A DNA stretch of 9,156 nucleotides from Comamonadaceae bacterium (GTDB lineage: Bacteria > Pseudomonadota > Gammaproteobacteria > Burkholderiales > Burkholderiaceae_C), in the NCBI GenBank assembly GCA_947452325.1, contig CANGCZ010000048.1:1-9156 (forward strand). Reading direction: 5' to 3'. Below, one piece after another: positions 1 through 5,012 of the stretch. The notes under the pieces are model-generated. The model ran no database searches. It had not been told where the DNA came from and saw only the letters and a program-made list of their open reading frames with translations. The position numbers and the translations under genes were made by a program. The first letter of the stretch is position 1. Every line of letters starts with the position of its first letter.

Positions 1-40
1 ACATGCCCTGAAACACGCCCTGAAAAACACGCCCTGAAAA
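1..40. repeat. Three short direct repeats of GCCCTGAAA
   Basis: The 9-mer GCCCTGAAA occurs at 5-13, 17-25 and 31-39, within slightly longer units that begin ACAT or ACAC and have spacings of 12 and 14 bases. The block lies just beyond the stop codon of relA, in the spacer at the window edge. On the plus strand a frame reads HALKHALKNTP and stops at 35-37, so the block could be the repeated C-terminal tail of a convergent gene that begins outside the window. It could equally be a non-coding tandem repeat. The window edge prevents a decision. Confidence 0.6.
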
Positions 41-66
41 TTGGCGGCAGTCACCGGTTGTTGCAG

Positions 67-2325
67 TCAATGCCTTCTGGCTGATCTGACCCCATTGACC
101 TCATTCAACACCGAGAGCATCTTGTTCAATCCCGATGCGTTGTGCACTTCGGCGGTGAACGTCATCCACGCCGTGTCTTTGATGGTTTGGGTTTTCACGC
201 CGACCACATTCATTTTTTCTCTGGCAAATACCTCGGATATGTCACGCAGCAATCCTTGCCTGTCATCGGCCAGCACTTGTATGTCAACCAGGTAAAGCTT
301 GGAGTGCTGATCATTTGGCTTGCCGTGCCAGGCGACCTCAATCACCCGGTCAGGGTTGTTTTGCATGAGCTGAAGAAAATTGCCGCACTTGGCTCTGTGC
401 ACGCTCACGCCTTTGCCTTTGGTGACATAGCCGCGCACATCGTCAGGCGGCGCAGGCCGACAGCATTTGGCCAATTGGGTGAGCAGCGAATCCATGCCGA
501 CCACCAGCACCCCGCCATGCTGCTGCGGTGTTTTGGGTTGCTGGGCTTTGCGGAAAAGCTTGTCATCCTCGGCGGGTGGGACCGCTGTCGGGCGCAAAAA
601 CATTTCTATATTGCGCAGCGAATACTCATCCTTGCCAACCACCTCAAACAAATGCGCCGCAGAATCAAAACCCAATTTCTTGGCAAGGTCCTCCAATTTG
701 TAAGCGGTTCGCCCTTCTCTTTGCAACAGCTTTTCAATCAATTCGCGCCCGCGCGCCATGGTTTGGCTGGCTTGCTGTGCATTGAACCAAGCCCTGACTT
801 TGGCCTTGGCTCTGGGGCTGGCAATGAATTGCAAGTCCGGGTTCAACCAGTCACGCGAGGGACCGCCTTCTTTCGCCGTGGTGATTTCCACCGTTTGACC
901 GTTTTGCAAGCGCGTCGACAAGGGCACCAGCAGGCCGTCAAGTTTGGCGCCGCGACAACGGTGACCAAGTTCGGTGTGCAAGGTGTAAGCAAAGTCAACC
1001 GGTGTGGCTCCTTGAGGTAATTCCACAATAGAGGCTTGCGGCGTCAATACATAGATTTTTTCCTCAGCACTTTGCATGAGCAACTGTGCGTCCTGGTCTT
1101 GAACCGCGCTGAGCTCTCTCTCCCAAGCCAGCAGTTGGCGCAACACCGCCATTTTTTGAGCCTGCTCAGCGGGTGCTGCAACTCCGGCATAACCTTTGAT
1201 ACCCGCTTCCTTGTAGGCCCAGTGAGCCGCCACGCCAAACTCTGCATGCTCATGCATGGCTAGTGTGCGAATTTGCATTTCAAATACCTGCCCGGTGGCT
1301 GTGCTGACAACCGTATGCAAGGACTGGTAGCCATTGGCTTTGGGTTTGGCGATGTAATCGTCAAATTCATTGTCTATGGCCCGCATCTTCTGGTGCACCA
1401 AAGCCAGCACCCGGTAACAGTCATCTACGTTGTCCACAATGATGCGCATGGCGCGCAAGTCCAGCACTTGCTCAAACTGCAAAGACTTGCCCCGCATTTT
1501 TTTGACAATGCTGTAGATATTTTTAGGCCTACCTTGAATTTCTGCGCGTATGCCTTGAGTCAAAAGCAGTGTTTGCAATACCTGTCTGAGCAGTTCAATT
1601 TCCTGCTCACGTTCGGTGCGTTTTTTTTCCAGTAAACCGGCAACCTGCTTGTAAACCTGTGGCTCCAGCAATCGAAACGCCAGGTCTTCCATTTCCCATT
1701 TGATTTGCCAAATACCAAGCCGGTTAGCCAAAGGGGAAAAGATATGCAGAACATCTTGCGATAACTGTTCAAAGCCGCTTATTTTTTGTGCCGTGGCGAA
1801 GCGAAGACTGACCAGTTGCGAGGCCAGCAACAACATGACGACCCTTAAATCCTTTGAAAAAGCCAGCAACATGCGCCGCACATTTTCAATCTGTAAAAGC
1901 GTAGAACGTGACTGGGACTTGGTGTCTCTTGCGGCTTGTTGCAGTTGAAACAATTTGTTGGCGGAAATCGCCAGGCTGGCCAAGCCTTCGCCAAAAGAGG
2001 CCGTCAAAGTCTCTGCGGGTTGGTTCAGCACGGCGGCGCCGTAGGCCAGATACACAGCGGCCTGCATATCGTCGGTGGCACCCATACCAGCCAGCAAAGA
2101 CACCACTCCATCGGCATGCGTCAATGCAGGTTCACCGCCGGTTTGCTTCATGCCACTTAGCAAGGGCTCGGCAAACTGCCTGGCTCTGACAACGCTGATG
2201 AATTGCGGTTCTGTTGCAGAGCCACTGGAGATTTCAGGCTGAGTGGGCTTGCTTTTCACGGGGAAGAAAATTTCATTGAAAACAGTCAATACAACGGACT
2301 CGGGCAAAATCCCCGGATACATCAT
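67..2325 (-). CDS. relA: RelA, (p)ppGpp synthetase (GTP pyrophosphokinase), hydrolase domain degenerate
   Basis: RelA senses uncharged tRNA on starved ribosomes and transfers pyrophosphate from ATP to GTP or GDP to make (p)ppGpp. The 752-residue product shows the long RSH domain order. An N-terminal pseudo-hydrolase domain has Tyr95-Gly-Ala where active SpoT/Rel enzymes carry His-Asp, so hydrolysis is not expected. The synthetase domain has GRPKNIYSIVKKM near 264-276, EFDD at 320-323 (the acidic EXDD form typical of RelA rather than the RFDD of bifunctional enzymes) and GYQSLHT at 332-338. A TGS domain covers about 421-483, a zinc-binding region has Cys621, Cys622, His643 and Cys647, and an ACT-like domain covers about 675-750. 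The start is uncertain: tandem ATGs at 2325 and 2322 fit the family length but have only an AGG touching the first ATG, and an in-frame GTG at 2259 is an alternative. The frame stays open to 2826, but that part is antisense to bdhA and is not credible coding sequence. Confidence 0.95.
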   Translation of the reverse strand: MMYPGILPESVVLTVFNEIFFPVKSKPTQPEISSGSATEPQFISVVRARQFAEPLLSGMKQTGGEPALTHADGVVSLLAGMGATDDMQAAVYLAYGAAVLNQPAETLTASFGEGLASLAISANKLFQLQQAARDTKSQSRSTLLQIENVRRMLLAFSKDLRVVMLLLASQLVSLRFATAQKISGFEQLSQDVLHIFSPLANRLGIWQIKWEMEDLAFRLLEPQVYKQVAGLLEKKRTEREQEIELLRQVLQTLLLTQGIRAEIQGRPKNIYSIVKKMRGKSLQFEQVLDLRAMRIIVDNVDDCYRVLALVHQKMRAIDNEFDDYIAKPKANGYQSLHTVVSTATGQVFEMQIRTLAMHEHAEFGVAAHWAYKEAGIKGYAGVAAPAEQAQKMAVLRQLLAWERELSAVQDQDAQLLMQSAEEKIYVLTPQASIVELPQGATPVDFAYTLHTELGHRCRGAKLDGLLVPLSTRLQNGQTVEITTAKEGGPSRDWLNPDLQFIASPRAKAKVRAWFNAQQASQTMARGRELIEKLLQREGRTAYKLEDLAKKLGFDSAAHLFEVVGKDEYSLRNIEMFLRPTAVPPAEDDKLFRKAQQPKTPQQHGGVLVVGMDSLLTQLAKCCRPAPPDDVRGYVTKGKGVSVHRAKCGNFLQLMQNNPDRVIEVAWHGKPNDQHSKLYLVDIQVLADDRQGLLRDISEVFAREKMNVVGVKTQTIKDTAWMTFTAEVHNASGLNKMLSVLNEVNGVRSARRH

Positions 2326-2346
2326 CCTAAAGGATTGGAAAATTTC
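2326..2346. promoter_or_regulatory. 21-bp gap between divergent relA and bdhA start codons
   Basis: The proposed starts of relA (minus, 2325) and bdhA (plus, 2347) are only 21 bases apart. The gap contains AAGGA at 2330-2334, a possible ribosome binding site for bdhA although 12 bases from its ATG is rather far. No convincing -35/-10 pair was seen on either strand. If both starts are correct, each promoter must lie inside the opposite gene's 5' end. If relA instead starts at the GTG at 2259, the shared region grows to 87 bp. Confidence 0.5.
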
Positions 2347-3129
2347 ATGGCAGATCGTTTTTTGAGTGGCAAAACCGCCCTGGTCACAGGTTCGACCAGC
2401 GGTATCGGTCTGGGCATAGCCAAGGCGCTGGCCCAAGCCGGTGCGCGTCTGGTGGTCAACGGTTTCGGTGACGTTGATCTGGCACGTGCAGAGATTGAAG
2501 CAGCAGGCGTTGACACCCTCTACCACGCTGCAGATATGCGCCGACCTGCTGAGATTCAAGACATGATGAACATGGCATACAGCCAATGGGGGCAGGTAGA
2601 TATTCTGGTCAACAACGCAGGTATTCAACACGTGGCGCCAGTCGATCAATTTCCTGTCGACAAATGGGACGACGTGATTGCCATCAATTTGTCCAGCGCT
2701 TTTCACACCACCAGACTGGCGTTGCCAGAAATGCGCAGGCACAACTGGGGACGTATTTTGAATATCGCTTCGGTGCACGGACTGGTCGGCTCTGCCGACA
2801 AATCCGCTTATGTGGCGGCCAAGCACGGACTGGTCGGCCTGACCAAAGTGACAGCGCTAGAAACAGCCACCACTGGCATCACCTGCAATGCGATTTGTCC
2901 GGGATGGGTACTCACTCCTTTGGTGCAAAAACAAGTCGATGCCAAGGCGCAGTCCGCTGGCGTGAGCGTTGAACAGGCGACGCGCATGCTGCTGAGTGAA
3001 AAAGAACCCTCCATGCAATTCACCTCGCCTGAGGAACTCGGACAACTGGCGGTTTTTCTGTGTTCCAACGCAGGCAATAACGTGCGCGGTGTCGCCTGGA
3101 ACATGGACGGCGGCTGGACAGCACAATGA
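2347..3129 (+). CDS. bdhA: D-3-hydroxybutyrate dehydrogenase (SDR family)
   Basis: This cytosolic NAD-dependent enzyme interconverts D-3-hydroxybutyrate and acetoacetate (EC 1.1.1.30), the step after depolymerisation of polyhydroxybutyrate. The 260-residue product has the classical short-chain dehydrogenase layout: cofactor motif TGSTSGIG at 14-21, NNAG at 89-92 and the catalytic set Ser142, Tyr155, Lys159. Residues known to bind substrate in Pseudomonas 3-hydroxybutyrate dehydrogenase fall at the same numbers: Gln94, His144, Lys152, Trp187, Gln196 and Trp257. Total length also matches that enzyme, which separates it from related SDRs such as acetoacetyl-CoA reductase PhaB. The ATG at 2347 was chosen because the family N-terminus (SGKTALVTG) starts just after it; the frame is open to 2203, but that stretch is antisense to relA. 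The gene diverges from relA and is followed by an XRE regulator after 114 bp. Whether the strain makes polyhydroxybutyrate cannot be seen here. Confidence 0.95.
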   Translation: MADRFLSGKTALVTGSTSGIGLGIAKALAQAGARLVVNGFGDVDLARAEIEAAGVDTLYHAADMRRPAEIQDMMNMAYSQWGQVDILVNNAGIQHVAPVDQFPVDKWDDVIAINLSSAFHTTRLALPEMRRHNWGRILNIASVHGLVGSADKSAYVAAKHGLVGLTKVTALETATTGITCNAICPGWVLTPLVQKQVDAKAQSAGVSVEQATRMLLSEKEPSMQFTSPEELGQLAVFLCSNAGNNVRGVAWNMDGGWTAQ

Positions 3130-3130
3130 A

Positions 3131-3172
3131 CAGCCAGTCACCATCAACGAAATGATGGATACCTGCTGGCTG
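3131..3172 (+). other. Nested inverted repeat just downstream of bdhA
   Basis: An outer pair, CAGCCAG at 3131-3137 and CTGGCTG at 3166-3172, encloses an inner pair, CCATCA at 3141-3146 and TGATGG at 3153-3158, with loop ACGAAA. It begins one base after the bdhA stop. No run of T follows (the next bases are GTTATTCAG), so it is not a standard intrinsic terminator. It could protect the 3' end of the bdhA mRNA or assist termination. Confidence 0.4.
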
Positions 3173-3207
3173 GTTATTCAGTTCATCAAAAAGTAAGTGC
3201 AAATCTA

Positions 3208-3243
3208 TTGCTAAGCATGCAGTGCTGTTTTATCTTTCAGCAC
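3208..3243 (+). promoter_or_regulatory. Candidate promoter with overlapping dyad before the XRE regulator
   Basis: TTGCTA at 3208-3213 and TATCTT at 3231-3236 are separated by exactly 17 bases, and each matches the sigma70 consensus at four of six positions. The expected transcription start, about seven bases downstream, falls at 3243-3244, on the ATG of the regulator gene. This would give a leaderless mRNA and agrees with the absence of a Shine-Dalgarno sequence. A dyad, GTGCTG at 3222-3227 and CAGCAC at 3238-3243, brackets the -10 element and ends against the ATG, a suitable place for an autoregulatory operator. All of this is inferred from pattern alone. Confidence 0.4.
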
Positions 3244-3702
3244 ATGAAAAAACACATTCACAACCCCGAATCACAGGCCTTCGCCGCCCGCTTGCGCCAT
3301 GCCATGAAGGAAGCCGGTCTGAAGTCTTCTGCCACCCAGCTCGCCGATGCGTTCAACTTGCGCTATTGGGGAGATGGCATCACGCCGCATGCGGCGCGCA
3401 ACTGGATGATTGGTGTATCCATCCCCAAACAGGACAAACTCAAAACCTTGAGCGACCTGTTGCAGATCAGCCCGCATGACTTGTTGTTCGGGCCGCAAAC
3501 TTCGTCACTTCCGTTGAACGAACCCTCGCAAGCCCTGAACATGGGTATGTGTGACACAGAAATGATGCGTCAGTTCTTGAGGCTCAGTGCCGAACACAAA
3601 CGCATGGTCCGGCACTGGGTAAAGCTCGCCTATTTGTCAGAAAAAAACGTGGGAAATGACGCCCACTTGCCCCGAAGCGACAGCCCCGGTTCACTCGGTT
3701 GA
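3244..3702 (+). CDS. XRE-family helix-turn-helix transcriptional regulator
   Basis: The 152-residue product has a Cro/C1-type DNA-binding domain in its first half. Residues 12-26 form a first helix (AFAARLRHAMKEAGL), QLADAF at 32-37 is the second helix, THAARNWMIG-like residues at 47-57 are the likely recognition helix, and IPKQDKLKTLSDLL at 60-73 closes the domain. The pattern RYWG, then ITPHAARNW, then IPKQDKL resembles small regulators I recall from Betaproteobacteria whose targets are mostly unknown. The remainder, about 84-152, has a helical stretch (DTEMMRQFLRLSAEHKRMVRHW) and a polar tail with no recognised ligand domain. ATG 3244 was preferred over ATG 3217 and TTG 3208 because the extra residues look non-domain and a promoter appears to overlap them. 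No Shine-Dalgarno sequence is seen. Its 3' end overlaps convergent ispF by 12 bp. Its target is unknown; bdhA and itself are the natural candidates. Confidence 0.85.
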   Translation: MKKHIHNPESQAFAARLRHAMKEAGLKSSATQLADAFNLRYWGDGITPHAARNWMIGVSIPKQDKLKTLSDLLQISPHDLLFGPQTSSLPLNEPSQALNMGMCDTEMMRQFLRLSAEHKRMVRHWVKLAYLSEKNVGNDAHLPRSDSPGSLG

Positions 3703-4182
3703 GCAAAGCAGCACCACCGCTTGTGCTTCGATAGACTGGCCCTGTCCTACCGGCCCCAGCTTTTCTGCGGTCTTGGCCTTGATGTTGACCTGACTTGTTT
3801 GTAGCGCCAAGGCTTTGGCAATCTGCTCGCACATGGCAGGAATGTGCGAGGCCAACTTAGGGGCTTGCGCAATCACTGTGCTGTCCAGGTTGTTGATGCA
3901 CCAGCCCTTGTCTTTAAGCAATGCTGCGCAAGCGGACAACAAAACCATTGAATCCGCATTTTTCCAGCGCGCATCCGTGTCGGGGAAATGCCCGCCGATA
4001 TCACCCAATCCGGCGGCGCCCAACATGGCATCAATGATGGCGTGCAGCAACACATCGGCATCCGAGTGCCCGAGCAAGCCCTGGTGGTAAGGAATATGCA
4101 CACCGCCGATGATCAAGCGGCGACCGGGAACCAGTGCGTGCACATCCCAGCCCTGACCGATACGCATAGGCCTTGGTTTCAT
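3691..4182 (-). CDS. ispF: IspF, 2-C-methyl-D-erythritol 2,4-cyclodiphosphate synthase
   Basis: IspF cyclises 4-diphosphocytidyl-methylerythritol 2-phosphate to the cyclodiphosphate, releasing CMP, in the MEP route to isoprenoids (EC 4.6.1.12); the family works as a trimer with active sites between subunits. The 163-residue length is normal. The metal ligands are visible as Asp13 and His15 in GQGWDVHAL and His47 in HSDADVLLHAIIDA, matching Asp8, His10 and His42 of the E. coli enzyme. DIGGHFPDTD at 61-70, STVIAQAPKL and the C-terminal KTAEKLGPVGQG are further signatures. The ATG at 4182 overlaps the ispD stop as ATGA, which supports this start over the internal Met6 and suggests translational coupling. 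The stop lies inside the end of the convergent XRE gene. Confidence 0.97.
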   Translation of the reverse strand: MKPRPMRIGQGWDVHALVPGRRLIIGGVHIPYHQGLLGHSDADVLLHAIIDAMLGAAGLGDIGGHFPDTDARWKNADSMVLLSACAALLKDKGWCINNLDSTVIAQAPKLASHIPAMCEQIAKALALQTSQVNIKAKTAEKLGPVGQGQSIEAQAVVLLCSTE

Positions 4183-4916
4183 GGTCTTGTCTCCAGCGGC
4201 GTTGTGACAGCAGCTGAGCGACTGGCGAGCACCGCCTCGGCCAGTTGCATGTCTTCGGGGTAAGTGACCTTGAAATTGAAAGCGGCTGCGGTGACCAGCT
4301 TGGGTTGCTGACCCATGGCCTCGATGGCCGAGGCCTCGTCAGTCACCTGATCTCCCGCGTGAAGCAATGCTTGAGTGAGCGCAGCGTGTCGGAACATTTG
4401 CGGGGTTTGCGCCAGCCATTTGCCGCTGCGCGACAAGGTGGACGCTACGCGATCCTTGTCCGCGATTTTCAACGTATCGGGCACAGGCAGGGCCAGCAAG
4501 CCGCCCACCTCATCGCTTTGGCAGGCCAGCCACAGTTTTTCTATCAAATCGGGCGTCAGCAGACAACGCGCCGCGTCATGCACCATCACCCATTCATCGT
4601 CTTTGACACCCTGTTGCTGCAAAGCGCGCAAACCGGCCAGCACGCTTTGCGCACGGGTAGCGCCGCCCGTGGGGCTGACGACGAAACGTTTTTGCGGGTA
4701 CTGACGGATCACATCGGCCATGTCACGGTCCTGCGGGGCCACCACGATGACGCCTTGTCCCAACCCGTGCATTGCAGAGAATGCTTGCAAGGTGTGCACC
4801 ACCATAGGAATGCCTGCCAAAGATAAGTATTGCTTGGGCGTGGCCGCACCGGCCCGGCTGCCAAACCCGGCGCAGGGAATCACCACATGAAATCGGGAAA
4901 GAGATGAGGAGCTCAC
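4179..4916 (-). CDS. ispD: IspD, 2-C-methyl-D-erythritol 4-phosphate cytidylyltransferase
   Basis: IspD joins CTP and methylerythritol 4-phosphate to give 4-diphosphocytidyl-methylerythritol and pyrophosphate, the third step of the MEP pathway (EC 2.7.7.60). The 245-residue product has the nucleotide-binding signature PCAGFGSRAGAATPKQY at 14-30, with Arg21 and Lys28 corresponding to catalytic Arg20 and Lys27 of the E. coli enzyme, HDAAR at 113-117, and FKVTYPEDMQLAE near the C-terminus with the conserved lysine. The start is GTG at 4916, the first possible start after an in-frame TAA a few codons upstream; the only other nearby starts are GTGs at residues 11-12, too close to the active-site loop. 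No clear Shine-Dalgarno sequence precedes it. It is first in a two-gene operon with ispF and diverges from mfd. IspE, the intervening enzyme, is not encoded here. Confidence 0.97.
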   Translation of the reverse strand: MSSSSLSRFHVVIPCAGFGSRAGAATPKQYLSLAGIPMVVHTLQAFSAMHGLGQGVIVVAPQDRDMADVIRQYPQKRFVVSPTGGATRAQSVLAGLRALQQQGVKDDEWVMVHDAARCLLTPDLIEKLWLACQSDEVGGLLALPVPDTLKIADKDRVASTLSRSGKWLAQTPQMFRHAALTQALLHAGDQVTDEASAIEAMGQQPKLVTAAAFNFKVTYPEDMQLAEAVLASRSAAVTTPLETRP

Positions 4917-4958
4917 AAAGGGTTAAGACTGGTCTGGTTCGTTGCTTGTCATCGCCCC

Positions 4959-4968
4959 ATTCTAGAAT
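4959..4968. promoter_or_regulatory. Palindromic ATTCTAGAAT, candidate shared -10 element for ispD and mfd
   Basis: The 10-bp sequence ATTCTAGAAT is its own reverse complement, so it offers TAGAAT (five of six matches to TATAAT) on both strands. It lies near the middle of the ispD-mfd intergenic region. Initiation about seven bases from each hexamer would give leaders of roughly 35-40 bases to the ispD GTG (4916) and the mfd ATG (5013). The -35 support is weak: TTGCTT at 4942-4947 on the mfd side has a short 15-base spacer, and no good hexamer is seen on the ispD side. Confidence 0.4.
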
Positions 4969-4978
4969 CAGCGTTGTT

Positions 4979-5006
4979 CACCCCCGATTGCCTGCAATCG
5001 GGGGTG
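4979..5006 (+). other. Perfect 12-bp hairpin in the mfd leader
   Basis: CACCCCCGATTG at 4979-4990 and CAATCGGGGGTG at 4995-5006 are perfectly complementary and separated by the tetraloop CCTG. The structure ends six bases before the mfd ATG at 5013. Its 3' arm contains GGGGGTG, the only Shine-Dalgarno-like sequence for that start, so folding would hide it. Only TTT follows, too short for an intrinsic terminator in the mfd direction, and there is no T run in the ispD direction. Besides translation control it could protect the mRNA 5' end or be a protein-binding dyad in DNA. Confidence 0.75.
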
Positions 5007-5012
5007 TTTGCC

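Noticed and set aside
142..1020. 292-codon plus-strand open frame
   Set aside because: It is antisense to the conserved C-terminal half of relA and has a composition that mirrors it, with no recognisable domain.
2203..2346. Open extension of the bdhA frame upstream of the ATG at 2347
   Set aside because: It overlaps the 5' end of relA, does not resemble an SDR N-terminus, and the family's first strand begins only after 2347.
2326..2826. Open extension of the relA frame upstream of 2325 (167 extra codons)
   Set aside because: It lies antisense to bdhA, whose protein is complete with all catalytic residues, and the extension shows no RSH-like sequence.
3152..3196. 14-codon reading frame (MMDTCWLVIQFIKK) between bdhA and the XRE gene
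   Set aside because: It is very short, lacks a convincing ribosome binding site and overlaps the nested stem-loop; nothing supports translation.
4245..4826. 193-codon plus-strand open frame
   Set aside because: It is antisense to ispD and has no domain resemblance.
4979..5010. mfd leader hairpin as an intrinsic terminator
   Set aside because: Only three T residues follow it on the plus strand and none on the minus strand, and no gene end lies before it in either direction.
3691..5012. A novel multi-gene defence or metabolic system around the XRE regulator
   Set aside because: All neighbouring genes are recognised housekeeping genes with intact motifs; a lone regulator is not evidence of a new system.
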